NCBI RefSeq assembly: GCF_040436365.1 | Contig: NZ_AP026369.1 | Span: forward strand, 1,551,501 to 1,615,500 | Origin: Hydrogenimonas sp. SS33 | GTDB taxonomy: Bacteria > Campylobacterota > Campylobacteria > Campylobacterales > Hydrogenimonadaceae | DNA length: 64,000 nt | Direction: 5' to 3' | Part shown: positions 1 to 8,065 of the stretch, one piece after another | How positions within the stretch are numbered: the first letter of the stretch is position 1 | Layout: each line of letters begins with the position of its first letter | Notes under the pieces: model-generated | Told to the model about the DNA's origin: nothing | The model's database searches: none | Seen by the model: the letters and a program-made list of their open reading frames with translations, nothing else | Program-made: the position numbers and the translations under genes

Positions 1-92
1 AGTTCGTGAGCAAGGGCGTCATCAAGAAAAACACCGCTTCCCGCAAGGTAAGCCGCCTTCAAGCGAAAGTCAACGCGCTCAGCGCCGCCTGA
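1..92 (+). CDS. rpsT: 30S ribosomal protein S20, C-terminal end (partial)
   Basis: The frame starting at base 3 reads 29 residues and then TGA at 90-92. The residues (FVSKGVIKKNTASRKVSRL, then QAKVNAL) match the conserved C-terminal helix of S20, a small basic protein that binds 16S rRNA in the 30S subunit. The start lies outside the window. A terminator follows at once and prfA is next downstream, a gene pairing common in Campylobacterota. The call rests on a short but characteristic tail. Confidence 0.85.
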   Translation, partial: FVSKGVIKKNTASRKVSRLQAKVNALSAA

Positions 93-99
93 CCCTTCC

Positions 100-132
100 G
101 CGGCGGGATTGCCGCCGCACTCTTCTTTTATT
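100..132 (+). terminator. Rho-independent terminator of rpsT
   Basis: A perfect 7-bp GC stem (100-106 with 112-118, loop GATTG) is followed by a T-rich tract with runs of four to five T. It sits 8 bases after the rpsT stop. Confidence 0.8.
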
Positions 133-165
133 TTCTTTTTCAACACTTTCTCTTAAAATCGGACC

Positions 166-281
166 TTACGCAAAAGCGTAACGTCCTCTCGAAATCTTCG
201 ATTTCGAAGCTTTAGGGGGGTGCAGGGGACGGTCAGTCCCCGCCAAAGCATGGGCTTTGCTCATGCTTTGCGTAACATCAG
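166..281 (+). repeat. Family A repeat, copy 1 (upstream of prfA)
   Basis: A string of hairpins: TTACGC-AAAA-GCGTAA at 166-181; TCGAAATC-TTC-GATTTCGA at about 198-216; GGGGAC/GTCCCC; and an imperfect AAAGCATG/CATGCTTT stem. It ends in TGCGTAACATCAG. Related copies lie at 2980-3096, 36803-36933, 43222-43340 and 59290-59360. This copy ends 44 bases before prfA and points toward it. Confidence 0.85.
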
Positions 282-287
282 GTACAA

Positions 288-293
288 TATAAT
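288..293 (+). promoter_or_regulatory. -10 box for prfA
   Basis: TATAAT lies 32 bases upstream of the prfA ATG and directly after the end of repeat copy 1. No convincing -35 box is seen. Confidence 0.55.
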
Positions 294-325
294 ACAAAAC
301 CGAAACCCAATACAAAGCGTCGACT

Positions 326-1393
326 ATGCTCCGTGAAAAACTGCAACCCTTCATCGACCGTTACAACGAAATTACCGGACTCCTCAGTTCGCCCGAAATC
401 ACCAACGACATCAAGAAGATGACCGAACTCTCCAAAGAGCAGTCGGACCTGGAGCCGCTGGTGGAAAAGGCGAAAGCCTATATCGCCACCGTCGAGGCGA
501 TCGAGGAGAACCGCTCCCTTCTGGGCGACCCCGAACTCGGAGAACTGGCCGCCGAGGAGCTCAGGGAACTGGAACCGCAGCTTGAGAAGATGAACGAAGA
601 GATCAAACTGCTGCTCATACCCAAAGACCCCAACGACGACAAAAACATCTATCTGGAGATCCGTGCCGGGACCGGCGGCGACGAAGCGGCCCTCTTCGTG
701 GGCGATCTCTTCAAAACCTACGTCCGCTACGCCGAAAACAAGGGGTGGAAAATCGCCATCGAAAGCTCCAGCGAAAGCGAGGCGGGAGGGTACAAGGAGA
801 TTGTCGCCCTCATCAAAGGCGACAGGGTCTACAGCCGCCTCAAGTATGAAGCGGGGACCCACCGTGTCCAGCGCGTTCCGGCGACGGAATCCCAGGGGCG
901 CATCCATACCTCCGCCGTCACCGTCGCCGTCCTGCCGGAAGTGGAGGATGTGGATGTCCAGATCAACCCGGGCGACCTAAAGATCGACGTCTACCGCTCC
1001 AGCGGCTGCGGCGGACAGTCGGTCAACACGACCGATTCGGCGGTGCGCATCACCCACATCCCCACCGGCATCGTCGTGGCGATGCAGGATGAAAAGTCCC
1101 AGCACAAGAACAAAGAGAAGGCCCTCAAAATCCTTAAGGCCCGGGTCTACGAGAAGTATCTGCAGGAGCAGCTCGCCGCCAGCAGCAGCGAGCGTAAAGC
1201 CCAGGTCGGCTCGGGAGACAGAAGCGAGCGCATCCGTACCTACAACTACCCCCAGAACCGCATTACCGACCACCGTATCGGTCTAACGCTCTACCGTCTC
1301 AACGAGATTATGGAGGGGGGATTGCTCGACGAGATCATCGAACCCCTGATCGCCCACTACCAGGCGGAAGCGATCAAAGAGGCGGGGCTTTAG
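326..1393 (+). CDS. prfA: Peptide chain release factor 1
   Basis: 355 aa, the normal RF1 length. RF1 reads UAA and UAG in the ribosomal A site and triggers peptide release. The catalytic GGQ motif appears near residue 230 in [18 protein letters not shown], with the usual C-terminal [14 protein letters not shown] segment. The N terminus ([20 protein letters not shown]) is typical of RF1, which supports the start at 326. It follows rpsT and its own -10 box sits just after a family A repeat. Separating RF1 from RF2 rests on overall resemblance and length. Confidence 0.95.
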   Translation: MLREKLQPFIDRYNEITGLLSSPEITNDIKKMTELSKEQSDLEPLVEKAKAYIATVEAIEENRSLLGDPELGELAAEELRELEPQLEKMNEEIKLLLIPKDPNDDKNIYLEIRAGTGGDEAALFVGDLFKTYVRYAENKGWKIAIESSSESEAGGYKEIVALIKGDRVYSRLKYEAGTHRVQRVPATESQGRIHTSAVTVAVLPEVEDVDVQINPGDLKIDVYRSSGCGGQSVNTTDSAVRITHIPTGIVVAMQDEKSQHKNKEKALKILKARVYEKYLQEQLAASSSERKAQVGSGDRSERIRTYNYPQNRITDHRIGLTLYRLNEIMEGGLLDEIIEPLIAHYQAEAIKEAGL

Positions 1394-1397
1394 GGAT

Positions 1398-2198
1398 TTA
1401 AGGGTTGGAGGCAACCGCCCGAAGAGGGTTCAGCAGGCGGTGGGAGAGCATCGCCGTCTCCCTGCCGTGCTGCATGGCGGGGGTTTCGCGATGGTCGTAG
1501 AGGTTGAAATCATTAGAGGCGATCCTTTTTTGCACCATGCGGGTATACTTTTCACGCAGTTCGGAATAGTGCAGCAGATAGGCAGCCGCGACAAAACCGT
1601 CGAAGGGTTTCCCTGCTTTTCTTGCCGCATAGCGGGCTTCACGGAACTCCTGGTAGGCCCAGTGCCGGTTGAGGTTCCGCATATAGGAGGCGACGGATTC
1701 CTCCAATGAGTCGAAAATCCTGATTTTGTGCTTCTTGCCCGGGTCACGATGCTTGGGTATGATGCCCCGCTTACCCCAGGTCCACTCTCCGAAAAGATTG
1801 TTGGCGATGCGGGCGAAGCGGCTTCTGCCCCAGTTGCTCTCGATGGAAGCCTGGGCCAGCACCAGCGACACCGGAATCGTGTCGATGCGCTTGAGGTAGG
1901 CCTCTTTGTCGTACAGATCTTTGATCCGGTAGGTTCTGGCCAGGGCCCCGAGCCGTGCCTGCTCGGCGGGGGTGACGATCTCCCCGCGCTCGAGCTTGGC
2001 GAAAAACTTTTTCACGAAAGCCCGCTCTTTTCGGATGCGGTTCTCTTCGTGGATGATGATGGGATAGAGGATCTCCACGAATTTCTGTTTCTGCTTCTGG
2101 GGATCCTTGATCTGATAGTAGGATTTCGGGAAACTCTTGAGTGTATCGGCCAGAAGAAGGGCCGACATCAGCAGGATTCCCGTTAAAATTCTTTTCAA
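1398..2198 (-). CDS. Bax-like glucosaminidase-domain protein
   Basis: 266 aa with an N-terminal signal peptide (MKRILTGILLMSALLLADT), so it is probably exported to the periplasm. The central segment IPVSLVLAQASIESNWGRSRFA followed by NNLFGEWTW is typical of the Bax/FlgJ/LytG glucosaminidase family, with the Glu of IESNWG as the likely catalytic acid. The family cleaves N-acetylglucosaminyl bonds in peptidoglycan. The start overlaps the end of dapF by 4 bases, so the two are probably co-transcribed. The substrate is inferred from the family only. Confidence 0.85.
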   Translation of the reverse strand: MKRILTGILLMSALLLADTLKSFPKSYYQIKDPQKQKQKFVEILYPIIIHEENRIRKERAFVKKFFAKLERGEIVTPAEQARLGALARTYRIKDLYDKEAYLKRIDTIPVSLVLAQASIESNWGRSRFARIANNLFGEWTWGKRGIIPKHRDPGKKHKIRIFDSLEESVASYMRNLNRHWAYQEFREARYAARKAGKPFDGFVAAAYLLHYSELREKYTRMVQKRIASNDFNLYDHRETPAMQHGRETAMLSHRLLNPLRAVASNP

Positions 2199-2959
2199 AA
2201 TGTCACTCCGTTTGTCAATCTGTCAATCTCTGCGTCGAATGTATGGCGCACCGCCCCTTTGAGGGTCAGCGTTTCGCCTTTGACGGCAAGCTCCAACCTC
2301 TCTCCGCCGGTGGGCACGACGGTGATGCGCTCGGGGACCTTCCCCTCCAACCGGGCACGCAGAAAGCTGGCGGCCATGCCGGTGCCGCACGCGAGGGTCT
2401 CGTCTTCGACCCCACGCTCGTAGGTCCGTACCCGCAGCACCCCATTGTCGACCGCGGCAATGTTGACGTTGGCGTTGTAGCGGTGGCGAAGCTCGCGGGC
2501 CTGGCCGATGTCGAAATGCTCCACACTCTCCGTCAGCGCCGTCAGATGGGGCACGCCGGTGTCGATGAGCCACCATCGTTTCCCGAAGGCTTCGATCTCT
2601 TTGTCGATGATGACCGGCGGTGTCAACTCACTGGTGACAATATTGTCTTCGACGGTCGCCTCGATGACACCGGCACCGGTGAGAAAGCGCATCCGTGCGC
2701 CGGCCAGCCCATGGGTATGGGCGTAAAGCGCCGCGGCGCGGCTGCCGTTACCGCACATCGCCGCTTCGCTGCCGTCGGCATTGTAGAACTGCCACTGGAA
2801 ATCATACTCGGGATGGGGCAACAGGACGATGAGCCCGTCCGCCCCCACACCCTCCTGGCGGTGGCAAAGCCGCACGGCCGTTTCGCTTCTGTCAACGTTT
2901 ACGAAGGCGTGGTAAATGACAAAGTCGTTTCCGCTGGCGGAGTATTTTCCCACTGTCAT
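2195..2959 (-). CDS. dapF: Diaminopimelate epimerase
   Basis: 254 aa. It interconverts LL- and meso-diaminopimelate for lysine and peptidoglycan synthesis. The two catalytic cysteines are present in MCGNGSRAAA and LACGTGMAAS, and the N terminus carries the family motif YSASGNDFV. It is upstream of and overlaps the glucosaminidase gene, so two wall-related genes form one unit. A family A repeat ends 20 bases before its start and an AAGGAGAG ribosome-binding site lies in between. Confidence 0.95.
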   Translation of the reverse strand: MTVGKYSASGNDFVIYHAFVNVDRSETAVRLCHRQEGVGADGLIVLLPHPEYDFQWQFYNADGSEAAMCGNGSRAAALYAHTHGLAGARMRFLTGAGVIEATVEDNIVTSELTPPVIIDKEIEAFGKRWWLIDTGVPHLTALTESVEHFDIGQARELRHRYNANVNIAAVDNGVLRVRTYERGVEDETLACGTGMAASFLRARLEGKVPERITVVPTGGERLELAVKGETLTLKGAVRHTFDAEIDRLTNGVTF

Positions 2960-2979
2960 ATGCCACTCTCCTTCTAACC

Positions 2980-3096
2980 GATGTTATACAAAACATGAGC
3001 CAAGCCCATGTTTTGGCGGGGACTGGTCGTCCCTGCGCCCACCTGAAGCTTCGAAATCGAAGATTTCGAGAGGAGGTTACGCTTTTTGCGTAACCT
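2980..3096 (-). repeat. Family A repeat, copy 2 (upstream of dapF)
   Basis: Inverted relative to copy 1, so on the minus strand it points toward dapF. It keeps the AACATGAG...CCATGTT stem, the GGGGAC region, the TCGAAATCGAAGATTTCGA hairpin and the GTTACGC-TTTTT-GCGTAAC palindrome. Its gene-proximal end reads TGTATAACATC on the minus strand, which could also serve as a -10 box. Confidence 0.85.
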
Positions 3097-3169
3097 CTAC
3101 TTCCAAAAAATTGGCGGAATTATACCACAGCTTAAAGTCCGCTTATATTAAGTGAAATTATTAATTGGA

Positions 3170-3763
3170 TTACGCAGTTTTGGTGATTTTGTCGAAGACG
3201 CGTTCCGTTTCACGCTGGAGTTGCTTAAGGTTTCCGGAGTTGTCGATGACCCAGGTCGCCCTCTTTCGCTTCTCTTCGATATCGAGCTGGGCATTGAGCC
3301 GCGCTTCGGCCTCGGCCTCGCTAAGCCCTTCCCTTTTCATGAGGCGCTCTTTCTGCACCTCTCTGGGCGCATAGACCACGATCACCTTCTCGATGGGATA
3401 GCTGCCGGTTTCGAAGAAGAGGGGAATGTCGACGATGTAGGGGCCGCCCAGGCGGTCCTGGGCTTCGGACTGCCGGATGATCTCTTCCCTGATTTTGGGG
3501 TGCAGCAGCGCCTCCAGGGCCTTTCTGGCCTCGGAGTCAGAGAAAACGAGGGCGCCCAGCCTCTTTCTGTCGACCTCGCCTTCGTCCGTCACATAGGATT
3601 TGCCGAAGAGCCGGCGTACGGCATCGGCCTGCTGCTGAAGCATCCCGCGGGCGATGGCGTCGGCATCGATGACCCGAAGCCCGTAGAGTTTCAGCAGGTT
3701 GCAGGCGGTCGACTTGCCGCTGGCGATCCCTCCCGTGAGGGCGACGGCGTGCTTGAAAGCCAT
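3170..3763 (-). CDS. coaE: Dephospho-CoA kinase
   Basis: 197 aa. It carries out the last step of coenzyme A synthesis, ATP-dependent phosphorylation of dephospho-CoA. The P-loop is at the N terminus (ALTGGIASGKSTACNLL) and is followed by the family DADAIAR motif. The ATG at 3763 was chosen because the P-loop then falls at residues 9-16 and because it overlaps the speE stop as TGATG. A longer open frame up to 3928 only adds non-family sequence read inside speE. Confidence 0.93.
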   Translation of the reverse strand: MAFKHAVALTGGIASGKSTACNLLKLYGLRVIDADAIARGMLQQQADAVRRLFGKSYVTDEGEVDRKRLGALVFSDSEARKALEALLHPKIREEIIRQSEAQDRLGGPYIVDIPLFFETGSYPIEKVIVVYAPREVQKERLMKREGLSEAEAEARLNAQLDIEEKRKRATWVIDNSGNLKQLQRETERVFDKITKTA

Positions 3764-4578
3764 CAGCGCTTGATATAGGCTTTGAGAAGTTCGAAGGTGG
3801 CCGTCGGCAGTGCGAACTGGGCGATGTGCAGGTCGCTGTTGTACCAGGTGTACCCGTCGGTCAGGTCGGCCCGCTGCAGGTTGACGTCGGCGGTCGGATG
3901 GAAAAATTTGCTTCCCATCGCGAACCACTGCTCTCCGCCCAGGCGGACCATGGAGGTGTAGCGGAAAGGCATGACGATCTTGAATTCCCGATCCATCGCG
4001 GCCAGCACCTCTTTGTGGCCCGCCATGTCGTAAATCTGGCTGGATGCGTCCATGACCGCCAACCCCTTGTCTGTCAATATGCGGTTGACATGGGCCATGA
4101 CCGCCCTGTCGTCCAGGTAGATTTCGTCGAAACGGTTGAAAAGGACGATGTCATAGCTGCACTCCTTCGCTTCCGCCAGCATCTGCAGCGTATCCCCCAC
4201 GCGCAGGTCAACCCGCTCATCCTCGAGGGCGGTATGGTAGAGGCCGAAGGCTTTCCCCGCCTCCACCATCTCGGCATCCCGCTCGATGACATCGACCGTC
4301 ACCCCTTTGTGTTTCAGCAATTCATGGGCCGCCGCGCCGTCTCCCCCGTCGATTACCAGCACCTTTTTGGGCTCTTCGTGGGTGCACATGGCGGTATGGA
4401 CCAGCACTTCGTGTCGCATGGCACTGTCATGCTCGCAGTAAAGGGCCGTGTCATCGGCGGACAGAATCTTTCCGTAATAGGCCGAATCGTAAACCGCTAC
4501 GCCATCCTCTTCGAAAAGCTTCTCTTTGACTCTCGTTTCACACTTTACAATCTCTACGACACTCTGTGTCAGCCACAT
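3763..4578 (-). CDS. speE: Spermidine synthase-like protein
   Basis: 271 aa. Spermidine synthases transfer an aminopropyl group from decarboxylated S-adenosylmethionine to putrescine. The motif VLVIDGGDGAAAHELLKH is the nucleotide-binding GGGDG-type loop, followed by DVIERDAEMVE. The start at 4578 has a GGAGAG site 6 bases upstream and lies below the -10 box at 4608-4613, whereas the longer frame to 4617 would start inside the promoter. It is coupled to coaE. Substrate choice cannot be read from the sequence. Confidence 0.85.
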   Translation of the reverse strand: MWLTQSVVEIVKCETRVKEKLFEEDGVAVYDSAYYGKILSADDTALYCEHDSAMRHEVLVHTAMCTHEEPKKVLVIDGGDGAAAHELLKHKGVTVDVIERDAEMVEAGKAFGLYHTALEDERVDLRVGDTLQMLAEAKECSYDIVLFNRFDEIYLDDRAVMAHVNRILTDKGLAVMDASSQIYDMAGHKEVLAAMDREFKIVMPFRYTSMVRLGGEQWFAMGSKFFHPTADVNLQRADLTDGYTWYNSDLHIAQFALPTATFELLKAYIKR

Positions 4579-4607
4579 AACAACTCTCCGGTTTGAAAAT
4601 TTGAACG

Positions 4608-4613
4608 ATTGTA
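4608..4613 (-). promoter_or_regulatory. -10 box for speE-coaE
   Basis: On the minus strand this reads TTTTGCTACAAT, an extended -10 box 29 bases before the speE start. The same TTGCTANAAT pattern recurs before several other genes here. Confidence 0.5.
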
Positions 4614-4656
4614 GCAAAATCGCATTAAAGGGTTTTTAAGGGAACCATCTATGCCC

Positions 4657-4956
4657 TCAACCAAAAATCCCTTTTCCGGCAAGAAAGGTTATGAAAATGA
4701 GTATCACCATCGCACCGAACCGGTTGGTATAGCGCTTGTTGCCGATGAAGATGGAAATCGTCGTCCCCGCCAAAGTGGTCAACACCAGAACCCCATACAT
4801 AATGAAAAGGGCCGCCACCCGGTCTTCGGGAAGTTCGATCCGCGTGGCATCCCCCAGCACGAAGGTCTGCAGCGCGATCCAGATGATGGTGAGATAGAGA
4901 ATGACCGAGAGGGTGAATAACCAGAAGAGAATTTGAACTTTGCCGCTTTGTTTCAC
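4657..4956 (-). CDS. Small three-helix membrane protein, unknown function
   Basis: 99 aa from a GTG at 4956; no family recognised. Three hydrophobic stretches (about residues 8-36, 43-69 and 80-98) suggest an integral inner-membrane protein. The open frame runs on upstream into the inverted-repeat element at 5001-5269, but that part has no hydrophobic or family character, so the GTG is preferred. Upstream signals are weak. It converges on nothing and is followed by the speE promoter region. Confidence 0.6.
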   Translation of the reverse strand: MKQSGKVQILFWLFTLSVILYLTIIWIALQTFVLGDATRIELPEDRVAALFIMYGVLVLTTLAGTTISIFIGNKRYTNRFGAMVILIFITFLAGKGIFG

Positions 4957-5000
4957 ATTTGCATCTTTGTTGAAGATTCCGTTTCGTATTATATTCCAAA

Positions 5001-5269
5001 CTGATGTTACGCAGTATATGCCGTCATCCGTCCAACGAGAACGCATGCGATGCGAGGCGAAAAGGTTCGGACGTAGCCGAAGCTACGTTCGGTTCTTTTC
5101 AACGATGTCAGCGTGTGCGTTATCGTTGGACCCCAAAGGGGCGGCACCATCGCCGCACGATCACGGCGTTGCAACGGCATCGGCGTAGCTAAGGCTACGC
5201 CTCGCCGCCGCGCCTTGTGCTCGCACGGCGCTGATGCCGCGGAGGATGGCATATACTGCGTAACATCAG
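5001..5269. mobile_element. MITE-like element with 22-bp perfect terminal inverted repeats
   Basis: The element begins CTGATGTTACGCAGTATATG and ends with its exact complement, giving 22 paired bases at each end. It is flanked on both sides by the direct repeat TTCCAAA (4994-5000 and 5270-5276), as expected of a target-site duplication. Internal arms (ACGTAGC/GCTACGT, TCCAACGA/TCGTTGGA, CGTAGC/GCTACG) make it largely foldable. It contains no credible gene. The outer bases resemble the ends of the family A repeats. Confidence 0.85.
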
Positions 5270-5293
5270 TTCCAAAATTAAAGGAGTCAAATC

Positions 5294-5596
5294 ATGAGTG
5301 CACTGGTTGAATTTGCCATGTTTCCCACCGACAAGGGCGAGAGTGTCAGCGGCTACGTAAGCCGGATCATGAAAGTCTTTCGGGAAAAGGGGGTCGACTA
5401 TCAGCTTACCCCCATGGGAACCATTTTCGAATGCGAGAGCGTCGAAGAGGCGACCCGGGTCATCGACCTTGCGTATTCGGTGCTGGAACCCGACTGCAAC
5501 CGGGTCTATACGACCATCAAAATGGATATCCGCAAGGGGAAATCGGGGCGCATGAAGCAGAAGATCGCCTCCATAAAAAGACATCTCGAAGAATAA
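5294..5596 (+). CDS. MTH1187-family thiamine-binding protein (DUF77)
   Basis: 100 aa, the normal family length. These small ferredoxin-fold proteins bind thiamine or related pyrimidines and form tetramers. The pattern MSALVEFAMFPTDKGESVS at the N terminus, then YQLTPMGTIFECES, is typical. It starts at an ATG with AAAGGAG upstream and lies 24 bases after the MITE-like element, whose insertion must have replaced its original upstream region. The exact ligand is not known from sequence. Confidence 0.85.
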   Translation: MSALVEFAMFPTDKGESVSGYVSRIMKVFREKGVDYQLTPMGTIFECESVEEATRVIDLAYSVLEPDCNRVYTTIKMDIRKGKSGRMKQKIASIKRHLEE

Positions 5597-5611
5597 TTTG
5601 TGCGCCCATGT

Positions 5612-5617
5612 TATAAT
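5612..5617 (+). promoter_or_regulatory. -10 box for the 5648 gene and purM
   Basis: TATAAT (in TGTTATAAT), 30 bases before the ATG at 5648. Confidence 0.5.
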
Positions 5618-5647
5618 CCCTTTCAAAATCTACGATAGGAGACGGTT

Positions 5648-5884
5648 ATGTGTGCAGAACGCGTACAGCGGATTCTTACGGCGATCATGCTGGGGGTCGC
5701 CCTCTTTTTCCTGGCCCAGGGGGTTGCCGGGAACGCCCTCTATTTCAAAATCGGTGTCGTACTTCAGGCGTTCATCATCGTGATGATGCTGATCTGGGCC
5801 TTTACGAACTTCTGCCCCTCCCTCTGGTTCTTCACCAAAGTTTTCGGCCCCTGTGACTGGAACAAAGACCGTTCCCATGAGTGA
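5648..5884 (+). CDS. Small two-helix membrane protein, unknown function
   Basis: 78 aa. Two hydrophobic segments (about residues 8-30 and 35-52) are followed by a short tail with FGPCDWNKD. It resembles short DUF2892/YgaP-type inner-membrane proteins but the match is not firm. The start has TAGGAGACGG upstream. The end overlaps the purM start by 8 bases, so translation of purM is probably coupled to it. Confidence 0.7.
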   Translation: MCAERVQRILTAIMLGVALFFLAQGVAGNALYFKIGVVLQAFIIVMMLIWAFTNFCPSLWFFTKVFGPCDWNKDRSHE

Positions 5885-6875
5885 GAAAGTCAGCTACAAG
5901 GAAGCCGGCGTCGACATCGATGCGGGCAACGCCTTCGTCGAAGCCATCAAGCCGGCGGTTAAATCGACATTCGATGCCAATGTGATCGGGGGTATCGGCT
6001 CCTTCGCCGGGGCCTACGCCCTGCCCGGCGGCTACCGGGAACCCGTGATGCTCGCCGCCACCGACGGCGTAGGGACCAAACTCAAACTGGCCATCGAAAG
6101 CGGAAAACTGGATACGGTGGGCATCGACCTGGTGGCGATGTGCGTCAACGACCTCATCTGCAACTTCGGCACACCCCTTTTCTTTCTCGACTACTACGCG
6201 ACGGGAAGACTCGACGTCGACGATGCCAAAGATGTCGTCGAAGGGATTGCCGAAGGGTGCCGTCAGGCCGAATGCGCCCTCATCGGCGGCGAAACCGCCG
6301 AGATGCCCGGTATGTACAGCGAGAAAGACTTCGACCTGGCGGGTTTTGCCGTCGGCATCGCCGAAAAGGGTGAGATGAACCGACTGGCCCATGTCAAAGC
6401 GGGTGACAAGCTGGTCGCCCTGCCCAGCAGCGGCATCCACTCCAACGGCTACTCACTGGTGCGAAAACTCCTTTTCGAGAAACTGGGCATGCGTTTTGAG
6501 GAGACCTTCGAAGGCAAACCTCTGATCGAGACGCTGCTGACACCCACACGCATCTACGTCAAAACCTTCAAAAAACTCAAAAACCGCATCAACGCCCTCG
6601 CCCACATCACCGGCGGCGGCCTGGTGGAGAACCTTCCGAGGGTCCTCCCCGACCATCTACATGCCGTGATCAACACGTCCGACATCCGCACCCTGCCCAT
6701 CTTCGACCTCATTGGCCAACATGTCGCAAAAGATGAGATGTTCCGCACCTTCAACATGGGCGTGGGCATGGTCCTGGTGGTCAGCCCGGAGCATCTGGAG
6801 GAGGTCCTGTCTGAAAGCGACGGCTACCTCATCGGTGAACTCAAAAGCGGTGAAAAAGGCGTGACCCTGCTTTGA
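5877..6875 (+). CDS. purM: Phosphoribosylformylglycinamidine cyclo-ligase (AIR synthase)
   Basis: 332 aa. It closes the imidazole ring of purines using ATP. The N terminus YKEAGVDIDAGNAFV is the PurM signature, followed by GGIGSFAGAYAL, LAATDGVGTKLKLA and LIGGETAEMPGMY of the AIRS fold. The ATG at 5877 puts the signature at residue 6 and overlaps the preceding gene. The downstream DUF218 gene overlaps the stop as TTGA, so three genes form one unit. Confidence 0.95.
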   Translation: MSEKVSYKEAGVDIDAGNAFVEAIKPAVKSTFDANVIGGIGSFAGAYALPGGYREPVMLAATDGVGTKLKLAIESGKLDTVGIDLVAMCVNDLICNFGTPLFFLDYYATGRLDVDDAKDVVEGIAEGCRQAECALIGGETAEMPGMYSEKDFDLAGFAVGIAEKGEMNRLAHVKAGDKLVALPSSGIHSNGYSLVRKLLFEKLGMRFEETFEGKPLIETLLTPTRIYVKTFKKLKNRINALAHITGGGLVENLPRVLPDHLHAVINTSDIRTLPIFDLIGQHVAKDEMFRTFNMGVGMVLVVSPEHLEEVLSESDGYLIGELKSGEKGVTLL

Positions 6876-7666
6876 TCCATCTGCTTTCCAAGCTCTTCAC
6901 CGCCCTGCTCCTGCCGCCGGGGCTTTTTGTCACCCTTCTGGCCATCCTCGCTTTTCTGACACGAAAAGGGGTGCGTTACACCCTGGCGGCGGCCGCCTTT
7001 TTCCTCTACCTCATCAGCATCCATCCCGTTGCGGACCGGCTGCTGGAACATTACGAAGCCCCCTACCGCCACACCGCCCTCCCCTCCCGGGCCGATGCCG
7101 TCGTCAGCCTGGGCGGCGGGAATATCCGGGGCAATCCCATCCCGCTCGTAGACGAGACTTTCAAGCGCCACATCTACGGCATGGCCATCGCCAAACGGCT
7201 CGACATACCTCTCATCGTCAGCGGAAACGGCGACGACGGGTACAACGAATACCTGGGGCTCCTCGATTCGCTGGAGAGGCTTCGACCCCTGCTCAAACCC
7301 GGCGGCTTCAATACCTCACGCCGCTATGTCGACCGTTTCGCCATCATTCCCGAAACCCGGAGCAGCGATACCTACGAAAACGCCCGCTTCAGCCTGAAGC
7401 TCATCCCCAAAAAAGATCCGGTTCTCATCGTCGTCACTTCGGCCTACCACATGACCCGGGCCCTTCGGCTCTTCCGCCTGGCAGGCGTCAAAAATGTCTA
7501 CCCCGCCGCCGTCAATTTCTACTCCCTTGCCGACACACGCCCTTTCGGGCCGAGGGACTTTTTCCCCAGTATGGAAGCACTGCAAAACAGCTACCGCGCC
7601 CTCCATGAGTTTTTCGGACTGGTGAAGGTTAAAATGAGGGAATTGAAGGAAAAGAGTCAAAATTAA
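6872..7666 (+). CDS. YdcF/ElyC-type DUF218 membrane protein
   Basis: 264 aa from a TTG that overlaps the purM stop. Two N-terminal transmembrane helices (about residues 8-28 and 35-52) are followed by a DUF218 domain: ADAVVSLGGGN, then TYENARFS, then VLIVVTSAYHMTRALRLFRLAG. ElyC, a DUF218 protein of Escherichia coli, affects lipid-carrier-dependent envelope synthesis; SanA is another. The function here is inferred only as envelope-related. No strong ribosome-binding site is seen, consistent with translational coupling. Confidence 0.85.
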   Translation: MIHLLSKLFTALLLPPGLFVTLLAILAFLTRKGVRYTLAAAAFFLYLISIHPVADRLLEHYEAPYRHTALPSRADAVVSLGGGNIRGNPIPLVDETFKRHIYGMAIAKRLDIPLIVSGNGDDGYNEYLGLLDSLERLRPLLKPGGFNTSRRYVDRFAIIPETRSSDTYENARFSLKLIPKKDPVLIVVTSAYHMTRALRLFRLAGVKNVYPAAVNFYSLADTRPFGPRDFFPSMEALQNSYRALHEFFGLVKVKMRELKEKSQN

Positions 7667-7717
7667 AAGCCGCGCAGCGGCATCCAAAACTTTTAGTTTT
7701 TAGTTTTTCACTGAAAA
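7667..7717. repeat. GTGAAAA/TAAAAAC-type repeat with GC hairpin
   Basis: After the DUF218 stop come a GCCGC-GCA-GCGGC hairpin and a run built from CTTTTAGTTTTTAG and TTTTTCACTGAAAAA. The same unit occurs in two opposed copies at 56016-56150. Between here and tRNA-Asp, the word GGCGAAGCGGGTGG occurs at about 7729-7742 and again at about 7909-7922. Confidence 0.5.
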
Positions 7718-7796
7718 AATCGGCGTCAGGCGAAGCGGGTGGTGGAAATGTTAGTTTGGGTATTGTAAAAAATTAGGGTTTTGATGGGCTATGTAA

Positions 7797-7821
7797 TGGC
7801 GCGGTGGACGGGACTCGAACC
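7797..7821 (-). pseudogene. Duplicated 3' end of tRNA-Asp
   Basis: 25 bases are identical to the 3' end of the intact tRNA-Asp 151 bases upstream on the same strand, including CCA, discriminator, acceptor strand and part of the T arm. The match stops inside the T stem. A partial tRNA 3' end next to the intact gene is what site-specific integration into a tRNA leaves behind, although a simple duplication is also possible. Confidence 0.6.
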
Positions 7822-7824
7822 GGA

Positions 7825-7866
7825 GGGGCGTAAAGAAAACGCCAACTTCTTGGCGTTTTTAGCCCC
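7825..7866. terminator. Bidirectional terminator-like hairpin downstream of tRNA-Asp
   Basis: AAAACGCC (7836-7843) pairs with GGCGTTTT (7852-7859), with T runs on either strand. An outer GGGGC/GCCCC pair (7825-7829, 7862-7866) extends the stem. On the minus strand it follows the two tRNA genes. Confidence 0.6.
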
Positions 7867-7971
7867 GCACGACGGCGCGGTTGGAGCGAAGCGGAGCCGC
7901 GGACGTCTGGCGAAGCGGGTGGTTTTTTCTCTGGGATCGTTGTCGGTATAGGGGTTGAGTGTTCGAGGAAG

Positions 7972-8048
7972 TGGCGCGGTGGACGGGACTCGAACCCGCG
8001 ACCTCCGCCGTGACAGGGCGGCATTCTAACCAGCTGAACTACCACCGC
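7972..8048 (-). tRNA. tRNA-Asp (GTC)
   Basis: 77 bases including an encoded CCA. Acceptor GCGGTGG pairs with CCACCGC. The anticodon loop holds GTC within GCCCTGTCACGGC, and the T loop is TTCGAGT. It is 17 bases downstream of tRNA-Lys on the same strand and probably co-transcribed with it. Confidence 0.95.
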
Positions 8049-8065
8049 ACCATAGAAGAAAAACG

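Noticed and set aside
3170-3928. A 252-codon version of coaE
   Set aside because: The extra 55 residues overlap speE and lack CoaE features; the ATG at 3763 fits the P-loop and the TGATG coupling.
7797-7821. A second complete tRNA-Asp
   Set aside because: Only the 3' 25 bases are present; no anticodon arm or D arm.
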